DNA of 64,000 bases from Corallococcus silvisoli (GTDB taxonomy: Bacteria > Myxococcota > Myxococcia > Myxococcales > Myxococcaceae), in contig NZ_JAAAPJ010000020.1 of assembly GCF_009909145.1 (NCBI RefSeq), positions 1 to 64,000 on the forward strand, read 5' to 3'. Under the pieces are notes generated by a model, which was not told the origin of the DNA, searched no databases, and saw only the letters and a list, made by a program, of their open reading frames with translations. A program made the position numbers and the translations under genes. Shown here piece after piece: positions 54,554 through 63,213 of the stretch (positions within the stretch are counted from its first letter, which is position 1; each line of letters starts with the position of its first letter).

Positions 54554-55291
54554 ATGGATTCGACGATGGAGCGGGCCGGGAACTTCCTGCCGCGCATGGA
54601 TGACAGCGGGGCTTCCTCGAACGCGGTGGACCGGCGGGTGGTCACGCTCACGGCCCCTGCCTCCGTGGCCGCGGAGCAATACCGCACGCTGTACTACCGG
54701 CTGGAGCGGATGCGCGAGCAGCGTCCGATGAAGGTGGTGGCGCTCACCTCCGCGATGCCCGGCGAGGGCAAGACGGTGACGAGCGTGAACCTGGCGCTGG
54801 CCGCCGCCCGGGCGAACCCCGAGCGCCGCATCCTGCTGGTGGACGCGGACCTGCGCCGGGGGCAGGTGGCCCCCACGCTGGGCATGCGTAACAAGCAGGG
54901 CCTGGCGGAGCTGCTGGCCGGGGAGTGTGACGTGCGCGACGTGGTGCGGCGCTTCAACTCCACGAAGCTGGCGGTCATCCCCGCCGGCTCCACGCCGGAG
55001 GAGAGCACCCAGGTGCTGGCCAGCGCCCGCATGAAGCAGTTCCTCAAGGCGGTGCGCGAGGGCTTCGACGAGGTGTACGTGGACCTGCCGCCCACGCTGC
55101 CGTTCGCGGACGCGGCCATCCTGGGCCACCAGATGGACGGCGTGCTGATGGTCATCCGCGCCAACGTCACCCCCTCCAAGGTGGTGAACCAGGCGGTGGA
55201 GCAGCTGGCGGGCGCGGCGCTGGTGGGCTGCGTGCTCAACGGGGCGGAAGTGAACGCGACCCCGTACCTGAAGAACTACGTGAAGAAGTAG
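54554..55291 (+). CDS. exoD: Bacterial tyrosine kinase (BY-kinase)
   Basis: BY-kinases autophosphorylate and control polysaccharide polymerisation with PCP proteins. The 245-residue protein has Walker A AMPGEGKT, Walker A' LLVDADLRR and Walker B VYVDLPPTL, all intact. Unlike Wzc-type enzymes, the C-terminal tyrosine cluster is short, with only two Tyr in YLKNYVKK, so autophosphorylation sites are few. GGAG is eight bases before ATG 54554. It corresponds to exoD, whose M. xanthus homologue was described as BtkA. It probably acts with the ExoC head domain. Confidence 0.9.
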   Translation: MDSTMERAGNFLPRMDDSGASSNAVDRRVVTLTAPASVAAEQYRTLYYRLERMREQRPMKVVALTSAMPGEGKTVTSVNLALAAARANPERRILLVDADLRRGQVAPTLGMRNKQGLAELLAGECDVRDVVRRFNSTKLAVIPAGSTPEESTQVLASARMKQFLKAVREGFDEVYVDLPPTLPFADAAILGHQMDGVLMVIRANVTPSKVVNQAVEQLAGAALVGCVLNGAEVNATPYLKNYVKK

Positions 55292-55402
55292 CGCGGTGAC
55301 GCAGCGGTGAAGGTGTTTCGTGGCCCAACCCGCTCCTCGCGCCGATGAGGCGCGAAGGGCGGGGGGCCTGGAGTGGCGGCGGGTCGGGGTTGGAGGAGTC
55401 AC

Positions 55403-56770
55403 GTGCTTCGCGTTTTCCATCACTACTTTTCAGCCAAGAAGTTGACGTTCTTTCTCGCTGAGTCGTCGGCGATCGCCTTGGCCTGTGTCGCGGGAGCCGC
55501 GGCGTGCGCGGCCCTCTTCGCGCCCCTGGGCACCCGCCCGCCGCTCGCCACGCTGTGGCCGACGCTGGTGGGGCTGGGGCTGGCCTTCGTCGTCACCTTC
55601 CAGTTCACGCTGTACCTGTTGGACCTCTACGACCTGCGCATCGCGGCCGAGGACCGCACGCGCGGCTACCGCTTCCTCAAGGCCGCGGGCGTCACCGCGA
55701 TGGTGGCGGGCGTGGTGATGCTGCTCTTGCCGCTGGTCCTCCCGGTGGTGCTGCCCCCCGGGACGCTGCTGGGCGGCGCGATGGGGGCCCTGGCCGGCAC
55801 GCTGGTGGTGCGCGTGTCCATCCGCGCCCTGGTGGGCGAACCCGACGCGGTGCTCATCGTGGGGGATGGCCTCAAGGCCCGCGCGGTGGCGAGCGCCATC
55901 GAAGATGGCGGCGAGGGGTCCTTCCGCGTGGTGGCCCTGGTGGACCCGCGCAAGGTGGAGGAGTCGCTGGACGCGACGGCGTCCCGGTTCAACGCCTCCT
56001 ACGTGGTGCAGGCCGCGGACGACATGCGCGGCGCCAACTGGGTGGACTCGCTCCTGCGCTGCCGGCTGGACGGGCGGCGGGTGTACGACGCGGCTGGCTT
56101 CTGCGAGCGCGTGCTGCGCCGCATCCCGGTGCAGTTCCTGCGCGCCAGCGACTTCGCCTTCGCGGATGAGATGACGGTGTCGCCGCTGCGGCGGGCCTTC
56201 AAGCGGATGTTCGACCTGGCGGTGGCGTCGCTGCTCTTGCTGATGGCGTCGCCCTTCCTGGTGCTGGTGTCGCTGGCCATCAAGCTGGACTCCCGGGGCC
56301 CCGTCTTCTACCGGCAGGACCGCGTGGGCCTGGGCGGCCGGGCGTACCCGCTGTGGAAGTTCCGCAGCATGCGCACCGACGCGGAGAAGAACGGCGCGGT
56401 GTGGGCGCGCTCCAACGACGACCGCGTCACCCGGGTGGGCAAGTTCATCCGCCGCACGCGCATCGACGAGATCCCGCAGGTCTTCAACGTGCTGCTGGGC
56501 CACATGAGCTTCGTGGGTCCCCGGCCGGAGCGGCCGGTGTTCACCGAACAGCTCAAGCAGCAGATCCCGTTCTACGGCGTGCGCGAGGCGGTGAAGCCGG
56601 GCATCACGGGCTGGGCGCAGATCCGCTACCCCTACGGAGCGTCGGTGGAGGACGCGCGCAACAAGCTGGAGTTCGACCTGTACTACGTGAAGAACGGGTC
56701 GTTGTTCCTGGACGTCGCCATTATCTTCCACACCGTCCGGCACGTGTTGTTGGGGCGGGGTGCCCGGTAG
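55403..56770 (+). CDS. exoE: Polyprenyl-phosphate hexose-1-phosphate transferase
   Basis: This priming enzyme transfers a sugar-1-phosphate from a nucleotide sugar to undecaprenyl phosphate and starts the repeat unit. The 455-residue protein has four N-terminal membrane helices, a CoA-binding-like middle domain (AVLIVGDGLKARAVA) and a C-terminal bacterial sugar-transferase domain with KRMFDLAVAS, DSRGPVFYRQDRVG, KFRSMRTDA and the VGPRPE motif. GTG 55403 has GGAGGAG at a spacing of four. By order and family it corresponds to exoE, which starts spore-coat synthesis in M. xanthus. Confidence 0.92.
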   Translation: MLRVFHHYFSAKKLTFFLAESSAIALACVAGAAACAALFAPLGTRPPLATLWPTLVGLGLAFVVTFQFTLYLLDLYDLRIAAEDRTRGYRFLKAAGVTAMVAGVVMLLLPLVLPVVLPPGTLLGGAMGALAGTLVVRVSIRALVGEPDAVLIVGDGLKARAVASAIEDGGEGSFRVVALVDPRKVEESLDATASRFNASYVVQAADDMRGANWVDSLLRCRLDGRRVYDAAGFCERVLRRIPVQFLRASDFAFADEMTVSPLRRAFKRMFDLAVASLLLLMASPFLVLVSLAIKLDSRGPVFYRQDRVGLGGRAYPLWKFRSMRTDAEKNGAVWARSNDDRVTRVGKFIRRTRIDEIPQVFNVLLGHMSFVGPRPERPVFTEQLKQQIPFYGVREAVKPGITGWAQIRYPYGASVEDARNKLEFDLYYVKNGSLFLDVAIIFHTVRHVLLGRGAR

Positions 56771-56876
56771 TCGCATCGAACGTCACGCGCTGAAGCCATC
56801 CGCGGTCGCTGGTTGTCGGGGGCGGCCGGGATGGCGAGGGTGGGCAATGGATTGGGATGGGCGAGGGGGTCGGAAC

Positions 56877-57959
56877 ATGGTGGGCATGGACGTGGATGCG
56901 CCGTTCCCGGAGTCGTGGAGTCAGGATGAGGCGCGCAACAAGCGGCTGAACGCGGAGCGCAACGAGCTGCTGCAGGCCCCGATGGACCGCCCGACGCGCA
57001 TCGTCGCCATGGGCGGAGGCACGGGCCTCCCCATGGTGTTGCGCGGCCTTGCCCGCCGCGCCACGCCCCGCGCGGGCCAGCCCGGCGTGGACATCACCGC
57101 GGTCGTGGCGATGAGCGACGACGGTGGAAGCTCCGGCCGCCTGCGACGGCTGCACGGCGCGCTGCCCCCGGGGGACATCCGCAACTGTCTGGTGGCGCTC
57201 GCGGGCGGCAAGAGCGCGCTGAAGGACGTGTTCCAGTACCGCTTCGGCGGCGCGCGGGGCCTCGCTGGCCACGCGGTGGGCAACCTGCTCATCGCCGCGC
57301 TCGCGGAGCTGAAGGGCGACTTCCTGGAGGCGGTGCGGCTTTCCGGGGAGCTCCTGGGGGCGCAGGGCCAGGTGTTGCCCAGCACGCTCTCGTCGGTGCA
57401 ACTGGTCGCGCAGATGCATGACGACACGGAGGTGGTGGGCGAGCGCAACATCTGCCGCGCCCAGGGCCGCGTGCGCCGCGTGTCGCTGAGCCCGCGCTCG
57501 CCGCCCCCGGTGGACGGCCTGCTGGAGGCCATCTATTCGGCGGACCTCATCGCCATTGGCCCGGGGTCGCTGTACTCGAGCGTGCTGCCCAACCTGCTGG
57601 TGGACGGCGTGGCCCAGGCGCTGAAGGAGACGCGCGCGCTGAAGGTCATGGTGGCCAACCTGATGACCCAGCCGGGTGAGACGGACGGCATGAACTGCCT
57701 GGACCACGTGCAGGCGGTCATCGACCACGTGGGGCCGGTGCTGGACGCGGTCCTCGTCAACGGCCGGATGCCCGCGGATGACTCCATCCAGCGCTATGCG
57801 CGCAAGGGGTCCATCGTGGTGACGGCGGAGGCGCGGGAGCTGTTGTCGTCCGGGGTGATCCCCGTGCAGGCGGACCTCCTCAAGGAGGGGTCGAAGATCC
57901 GACACGACAGCCGCAAGGTCGCCGCCTGCCTCCTGAAGATGGCGCGCAGCGGCTTGTAG
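56877..57959 (+). CDS. exoF: YvcK/CofD-family protein
   Basis: The 360-residue protein has IVAMGGGTGLPMVLRGL and MSDDGGSSGRLRR, LPPGDIRNCLVALA and IAIGPGSLYSSVLPNLL, the hallmarks of YvcK-like gluconeogenesis factors related to CofD. YvcK binds UDP-sugars and affects cell-envelope metabolism; a CofD-like transferase reaction is not excluded. ATG 56877 has GAGGGGG seven bases upstream. It sits inside the exo gene set at the position held by exoF in M. xanthus. Its role in spore-coat synthesis is not evident from sequence. Confidence 0.8.
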   Translation: MVGMDVDAPFPESWSQDEARNKRLNAERNELLQAPMDRPTRIVAMGGGTGLPMVLRGLARRATPRAGQPGVDITAVVAMSDDGGSSGRLRRLHGALPPGDIRNCLVALAGGKSALKDVFQYRFGGARGLAGHAVGNLLIAALAELKGDFLEAVRLSGELLGAQGQVLPSTLSSVQLVAQMHDDTEVVGERNICRAQGRVRRVSLSPRSPPPVDGLLEAIYSADLIAIGPGSLYSSVLPNLLVDGVAQALKETRALKVMVANLMTQPGETDGMNCLDHVQAVIDHVGPVLDAVLVNGRMPADDSIQRYARKGSIVVTAEARELLSSGVIPVQADLLKEGSKIRHDSRKVAACLLKMARSGL

Positions 57960-57992
57960 CGCGCTCCACCCGTCACCACCTTGGGGCCCGCG

Positions 57993-59117
57993 ATGATGGA
58001 AGCCAGAGACCTCCGTGCCGATCCGCCGCGCGTCGTGGAAATCAACGACCGGGCGGCCTTCATGTCCTTGGAAGCCGAGTGGAACCTGCTCGTGGAGGGC
58101 ACCTCCAACGAGCTGTTCTACCGGCACGAGTTCCTGCGGCTGTGGCTGGACAACTTCGCCGCGGGGGCGCGCATGCGCGTGCTGCTCCTGCGCGGCGAGG
58201 ACGGGGCGCTCACCGCCGGGCTGCCGCTGGTGGAGGAGCGCACGTCCATGTACGGCGTGCCCGTGCGCCAGCTCACCTCCGCGGCCAACGCGCACTCCTG
58301 CCGCTTCGACGTGGTGGCGCGCGAGCCGGAGGCCGCGGCGGCCGCGTTCCTCGCGCACCTGCGCGAGACGGGCGGCTGGGACGTGCTCCGGCTGACGGAC
58401 GTGCCGGACGGCGGGGCGGGCTTTCGCCTCTTGGACGCGGCGAGGCGGGGCGGGCTGCCGGTGGGCGAGTGGGAGTCATTGCAGTCGCCCTATGTGCCGC
58501 TGCCCGCGAAGAAGGACGCGTTCTTCGCGTCGCTGCCGTCCAAGTTCAAGGCCAACTGCCGCAGGCGCCGGCGCAAGCTGGAGGAGAAGGGGAAGGTCAC
58601 CTTCGAGCGCGTCGATGGGGGCCTGGACCTGGAGGGCACGCTGGAGGAGGGGCTGCTGCTGGAGCAGAGCGGCTGGAAGGGCCAGCGCGGCACGGCCATG
58701 TCGCAGGACGGGAAGACGCGGGGCTTCTACACGGAGCTGGCGCGGGACTCGGCCTACCGCGGGCGGCTGGCGCTGTACTTCCTGCGCGTGGACGGGCGCG
58801 CGGTCGCGTTCCAGTACGGCCTGGAGTACGGCGGGCGCTACTTCCTGCTCAAGCCCGGCTACGACGAGAACCTCAAGGAATGCAGTCCGGGGCAGCTCCT
58901 GATGGAGGAGGTGCTGGGGGACTGCCTGGACCGGGGGCTCACCGAGTTCGACTTCCTGGGGCCGGACATGGTGTGGAAGCGCGACTGGACGGATCGCGTC
59001 CGCAAGCACACCTGGCTCTACGTGTTCAATGACACCGCCTTCGGGCGCGCCCTGTGCGCGGCGAAGTTCCGGTGGGTACCCGCGGCGAAAGAGGTGGTGG
59101 CGCGATGGAAGCGGTGA
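57993..59117 (+). CDS. exoG: GNAT/FemAB-type transferase
   Basis: The 374-residue protein belongs to the CelD/BcsL-like GNAT group, which N-acetylates or otherwise modifies polysaccharide precursors. Recognisable are FKANCRRRRRKLEEKG, the central LLLEQSGWKGQRGTAMS, LYFLRVDGRAVAFQYGLEYG and EFDFLGPDMVWKRDWTD. It is soluble. ATG 57993 is chosen; a TTG at 57981 is in frame. The 3' end overlaps the aminotransferase gene by 13 bases. With exoI it provides two related transferases in the locus. Confidence 0.82.
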   Translation: MMEARDLRADPPRVVEINDRAAFMSLEAEWNLLVEGTSNELFYRHEFLRLWLDNFAAGARMRVLLLRGEDGALTAGLPLVEERTSMYGVPVRQLTSAANAHSCRFDVVAREPEAAAAAFLAHLRETGGWDVLRLTDVPDGGAGFRLLDAARRGGLPVGEWESLQSPYVPLPAKKDAFFASLPSKFKANCRRRRRKLEEKGKVTFERVDGGLDLEGTLEEGLLLEQSGWKGQRGTAMSQDGKTRGFYTELARDSAYRGRLALYFLRVDGRAVAFQYGLEYGGRYFLLKPGYDENLKECSPGQLLMEEVLGDCLDRGLTEFDFLGPDMVWKRDWTDRVRKHTWLYVFNDTAFGRALCAAKFRWVPAAKEVVARWKR

Positions 59118-60283
59118 AGATGTCCGACAAGCTGTTCGTTCCGTCCCTGCCCACGCTGTGGCCGGGGATGTTGCTGGCCCATGCCCGCCCGGGTTCGCTG
59201 CCGCCGTTCTCCTCGCCCAACGCACGCTACTTCTACTTCGCGCGCAACGCCGTCTGGCTGACGATGAAGATGCTGCGCCTGGAGGGGGGCGAGGTGCTGA
59301 TGCCCTCCTATCACCACGGCGTGGAGGTGGAGGCGGTGGTGGACGCGGGCGCGACGCCGCGCTTCTACCGCGTGGGCGCCCGCTGGGACGTGGACCTGGC
59401 GGACGTGGCGAAGCGCATCGGGCCGAAGACGAAGGCGCTCTACCTCATCCACTACGCGGGCTTCCCGGGGCCGGCGGCCGCGATGCGCAAGCTGGCGGAC
59501 GAGCACGGCCTGCCGCTGATCGAGGACTGCGCGCTGTCGCTGCTGTCGTCCGACGGCGCGACGCCGCTGGGCACGACGGGCGACGTGGGCATCTTCTGCC
59601 TCTACAAGACGCTCCCGGTACCCAATGGGGGCGCGCTGGTCGTCAATGGCCCCCGGCAGTACAGCCTGCCGGAGCCGCCGGCGCCGCCCCTGGCGTCCAC
59701 GTTCAGCCACACCGTGTCCGCGCTCCTCCAGAACCTGGAGCTGCGCGGCGGGGCCGTGGGCCGGGGCCTGCGCGGCCTGGTGCGTTCGGTGGGGCACGGC
59801 ACGGTGAAGGCCGCGAGCATCGAACGGGTGGCCACGGGCACGCAGCACTTCGACCGGCGGCACGTGGACCTGGGCATGAGCCCGCTGACGAAGCGCATCG
59901 CGCTGGCGCAGGACCTGGAGGCCATCGTCGAGGCGCGCCGCCGCAACTACTTCCTCCTGCTGGGCCGGCTGCGTGACGTGTCTCCGCCGCTCTTCAACCA
60001 GCTGCCCGCGGGCGTGAGCCCCCTGTTCTACCCGATGGTGGTCCAGGACAAGGAGGCGCTGCTGGCGAGGCTGCGCGAGCGCGGCATCGACGCCATCGAC
60101 TTCTGGAAGCGCTTCCATCCCGCGTGCGACCCGTCGGAGTTCCCGGAGGTCGCGCAGCTGCGGCGGACGATCCTGGAGATTCCCTGCCACCAGGACCTGT
60201 CGCCGGAGGTGATGGCGGAGGTGGCGGACGTGGTGCGCGCCGCGCTGAAGTCGGAGCGGCGTCCGAGCAAGCGCACGGGGTGA
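59105..60283 (+). CDS. exoH: DegT/DnrJ/EryC1-type aminotransferase
   Basis: This PLP-dependent aminotransferase family makes amino sugars from keto-sugar nucleotides. The 392-residue protein has the fold-type I pattern: VLMPSYHHGVEVEAVVDAG, YLIHYAGFPGPAA, IEDCALSLLSSDG and the PLP lysine in IFCLYKTLPVPNGGALV. ATG 59105 overlaps exoG by 13 bases; ATG 59120 is also possible. In the exo pathway it would produce the amino group later acetylated by a GNAT protein. Confidence 0.85.
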   Translation: MEAVKMSDKLFVPSLPTLWPGMLLAHARPGSLPPFSSPNARYFYFARNAVWLTMKMLRLEGGEVLMPSYHHGVEVEAVVDAGATPRFYRVGARWDVDLADVAKRIGPKTKALYLIHYAGFPGPAAAMRKLADEHGLPLIEDCALSLLSSDGATPLGTTGDVGIFCLYKTLPVPNGGALVVNGPRQYSLPEPPAPPLASTFSHTVSALLQNLELRGGAVGRGLRGLVRSVGHGTVKAASIERVATGTQHFDRRHVDLGMSPLTKRIALAQDLEAIVEARRRNYFLLLGRLRDVSPPLFNQLPAGVSPLFYPMVVQDKEALLARLRERGIDAIDFWKRFHPACDPSEFPEVAQLRRTILEIPCHQDLSPEVMAEVADVVRAALKSERRPSKRTG

Positions 60284-60363
60284 GCGGGTGGGGGCTGGCT
60301 CCCGGGTGGTGATGCCATCCGGGGGGCGCGGTATTGCTTCGGGAAAGGCATCAGGGTGACGCG

Positions 60364-61560
60364 GTGATCCGCGAAGAAGAATTGACGACGGGGCCAAGGG
60401 TGACGCCGCGGCTGGATGTGGCGGCGGTGGGCAGTGCTTCTCGGATGGCGGGGATGCGGGCGGAGTGGAACGCGCTCCTGGACGCGAGCACCGCCGGGCC
60501 GTTCAACGCCTGGGAGTGGCTGTATCCCTGGTGCCGGCGCATCTCCCCCGGCGTGCGGCCGCTGGTGCTGACGGCGAGAGACCGGCTGGGCACGCTCACC
60601 GGCCTGTTGCCGCTGGGGCTGGAGCACCGCTGGGTGAACGGCGTGCGCGTGCGGCGCCTGGGCTTCCTGGGGGAGACGCACGTGGGCAGCGACTACCTGG
60701 ACGTGGTGGCGCGCCAGGGCCGCGAGGCGGAGGTGGCCCGGACGTTCTTCCAGGTGCTCCAGGGCCTGCGGGACGAGTGGGATGTGTTGGATTTGACGGA
60801 CCTGCGCGAGGGTTCGACGACGCTGGGCGCGGCGCGCGAGGTGTTCGGCGACGTGCGCGTGACGGAGCGCTACGTGTGCCCGTACGAGCCGCTGGTGCCG
60901 GGCGAGCCGTTCGACGCGTTCCTCAAGCGCACGGGCCGGCGGGACAACTACCTGCGGCGGCGCAAGTGGTTGGAGAAGCAGGACGGCTATCGCATCGAGC
61001 GCACGGACGCGCCGGGCGCGCTGGCCGGGCCGATGACGGACTTCTTCCGGTTGCACGCGCTGCGCTGGTCCTCGGATGGAGGGTCGCAGGGCATCAAGGG
61101 CGCGGGGGTGGAGGCGTTCCACCGGGACGCGACGCAATGGCTGGCGGAGCGGGGCCGGCTGCGGATGTACACGATGAAGGTGGGCGGTCAGGCGGTGGCG
61201 TCCGTGTACGGCATCCTGCATGGGCGGACCTTCGTGTACTTCCAGTCCGGCTACGACCCTGCCTGGCGCAATCGCAGCGTGGGCCTGGTGCTGGTGGGGG
61301 AGACGTTCAAGGACGCCATCGACCTGGGCCTGACGGAGTACGACTTCCTGCGGGGCACGGAGAGCTACAAGGCGGACTGGGTGACGCGGCAGCGCCAGAC
61401 GGTGTCGCTGCGCGTGCACGGCTCCGGGCTCGCGGGCACGTGGTTCACCCGCTCCGAGGACTGGGCGCGCCAGACCCGCAACGCGGTGAAGGGTGTGCTG
61501 ACGGACACGCTGGTGGAGAAGGTCCGCCGCTTCCGCCGCCGGAAGGCCGCGGTGCATTGA
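60364..61560 (+). CDS. exoI: GNAT/FemAB-type transferase
   Basis: The 398-residue protein is a second member of the CelD/BcsL-like GNAT group: GPFNAWEWLYPWCRRI, LLPLGLEHRWVNGVRVRRLG, MTDFFRLHALRWSSDGG and LTEYDFLRGTESYKADW match the family and its exoG relative. A GTG start at 60364 is used with AGGG upstream; TTG 60334 is possible. It is the last gene matching the M. xanthus exo order. About 190 bases separate it from the next gene. Confidence 0.83.
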   Translation: MIREEELTTGPRVTPRLDVAAVGSASRMAGMRAEWNALLDASTAGPFNAWEWLYPWCRRISPGVRPLVLTARDRLGTLTGLLPLGLEHRWVNGVRVRRLGFLGETHVGSDYLDVVARQGREAEVARTFFQVLQGLRDEWDVLDLTDLREGSTTLGAAREVFGDVRVTERYVCPYEPLVPGEPFDAFLKRTGRRDNYLRRRKWLEKQDGYRIERTDAPGALAGPMTDFFRLHALRWSSDGGSQGIKGAGVEAFHRDATQWLAERGRLRMYTMKVGGQAVASVYGILHGRTFVYFQSGYDPAWRNRSVGLVLVGETFKDAIDLGLTEYDFLRGTESYKADWVTRQRQTVSLRVHGSGLAGTWFTRSEDWARQTRNAVKGVLTDTLVEKVRRFRRRKAAVH

Positions 61561-61752
61561 CGGGAGTTGCCGGGCGGGGGGGAACCTTCGGCCGGGGGGA
61601 GTGTTCCTCACGCGATTGTCGGGACACCCGCTCTGGCCGAAGGGGTGCGGCACCGAGGCCCAACGGTTATTGCCTCCAGGCGGGTTCAGCCAGCCGGAGG
61701 GACATGCCATGGGATTCCGGTCGAAAGAACATGCTGTCGGCCGTGGATCCGC

Positions 61753-62796
61753 ATGAGTCCGCTTCGGGTCGCGGCGCTCCAGCTCCGCGCTGAAAACGGT
61801 CAGGTCGAACGCAACCTCGAGCACGCCAGTCCCTTCATCCGGCGCGCCGTGGAGCAGGGAGCCCAGCTGCTGCTCCTTCCGGAGTTCTATTCCTCCGGCT
61901 ACCTGCAGAGCCCCGCCATCTGGGACGCGGCGGAGTCCCTGGACGGACCGACCGTCTGCTTTCTGAAAGAGGAAGCCGCCCGGTGGCACGTCCATCTGGG
62001 GGCCTCCATCCTGGAAGCGGACGGGGACGACTTCTACAACGCCTTCGTCCTCGCCTCTCCCTCGGGGCGGATCCACAGGGTGCGCAAGCGGCGCGCGCCC
62101 TCATATGAGGCCTATTGGTTCCGGGGCAGCGTTGACGATCCCTGTGTGATCGACTGCGACCTGGGCCGCCTCAGTGTGGGGATCTGCGCGGACAATCACT
62201 TCGGGGACATGGCCTCGTATATCGAGCGCCACCAGTCACAGCTTCACCTCATGCCGCACTGCTATGGCGTGCCGCGCGCGAATCCCTGGACCTTCCCCGC
62301 GGAGCTCATCGAGGCTTCGCGCCGGCAGGTGGAGGTGCTGCCGGTGCGCTACGCCAGCCACTTCGGCATCCCGGTGGTGCTCGCCAACCAATGCGGTCCC
62401 TGGACCAGCCCCCTGCCTTCGCCGATGGGCCTCCTGGTGAGGACGGATCGCTTCCTGGGTCGGTCCGCCATCGTGTCCGCCCTGGGGAACCGGCTCCGCG
62501 CCCTGGGCGAGGAGGAGGAGGGCGTCATCGTCGACACCGTCGAACTGCGCCCCACCCGCGGCCGGGGGGATGAGCGGATCATCGCGGGGGCCCAGGGCCC
62601 CTGGGGTTGGACGGCGCTCGGAGATCCGCTGTTCGCGACGGCAGCGCTCGCGTTGAAGATTGGCGCGATGGAGTGGCTGGCGCGCCGAAGCTACGAGCGC
62701 AGCGAGGAACGCAGGCGGAGCGCCCGGCGTGTCCATGCCCGGGGGGTCATCCCAACCTGGCCCGAGCGAATCCTCCGCGCGTCCGGCAACGCCTGA
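61753..62796 (+). CDS. Carbon-nitrogen hydrolase (nitrilase superfamily)
   Basis: Members hydrolyse nitriles or amides through a Glu-Lys-Cys triad. Here Glu44 (LLLLPEFYSSGY), Lys112 (RVRKRRAPS) and Cys145 (VGICADNHF) are all present at the usual spacing. The 347-residue protein has family length plus a basic tail of about 35 residues (RSYERSEERRRSARRV). ATG 61753 begins the core; in-frame upstream codons would add 62 residues unlike the family. It lies between exoI and a polyketide synthase gene and could belong to either context. Substrate unknown. Confidence 0.88.
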   Translation: MSPLRVAALQLRAENGQVERNLEHASPFIRRAVEQGAQLLLLPEFYSSGYLQSPAIWDAAESLDGPTVCFLKEEAARWHVHLGASILEADGDDFYNAFVLASPSGRIHRVRKRRAPSYEAYWFRGSVDDPCVIDCDLGRLSVGICADNHFGDMASYIERHQSQLHLMPHCYGVPRANPWTFPAELIEASRRQVEVLPVRYASHFGIPVVLANQCGPWTSPLPSPMGLLVRTDRFLGRSAIVSALGNRLRALGEEEEGVIVDTVELRPTRGRGDERIIAGAQGPWGWTALGDPLFATAALALKIGAMEWLARRSYERSEERRRSARRVHARGVIPTWPERILRASGNA

Positions 62797-63213
62797 CAGG
62801 CGAACGGCAGCCCGCCCCAGGGCGCGGGTCTCCTTAAATAATCACATTCTTAAAATCGAATTGCCCTGGGGTGGGTCTTTCTTCGCGATTGGCGCGTGTC
62901 TGGGTATGGAGGTTCGAGCCCGGCGTCATGAATGCTGCAAATTTCCACTGCACTGTCTCGTAGTCCATAGGTTCCGGGGGGGATGGAAATTCGTCTGGTA
63001 TTGCCTGGGTTCCGGGCGTAGAGAGGTGGCGTCGGTGCGGCGGAGCTTCGCTTTGTCGTGTCTGTCGTTTGGGCGAGTGGACTCCAGAGCCAGTCGCTGG
63101 TTCGCATGTATGCGTTGAGGTGCGCCTGACCCCCGGGCGTGCATGTCTTTTGCGGTTTCTTGGGTGTCTTTGTGGCGCAAACGAAGACAGCCCGGATGCC
63201 AGTGAGGCAGGGA
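62797..63213. other. AT-rich intergenic region before the polyketide synthase gene
   Basis: No gene is supported here. A stretch at 62833-62863 (CTTAAATAATCACATTCTTA and following) is markedly AT-rich for this genome, and much of 62870-63190 has lower GC than its neighbours. This may hold the promoter of the polyketide synthase operon and could mark the edge of acquired DNA. No clear -35/-10 pair or terminator hairpin is certain. Confidence 0.5.

Noticed and set aside
60028..62076. 682-codon minus-strand frame over exoH-exoI
   Set aside because: Antisense shadow; plus-strand genes have clear family motifs.
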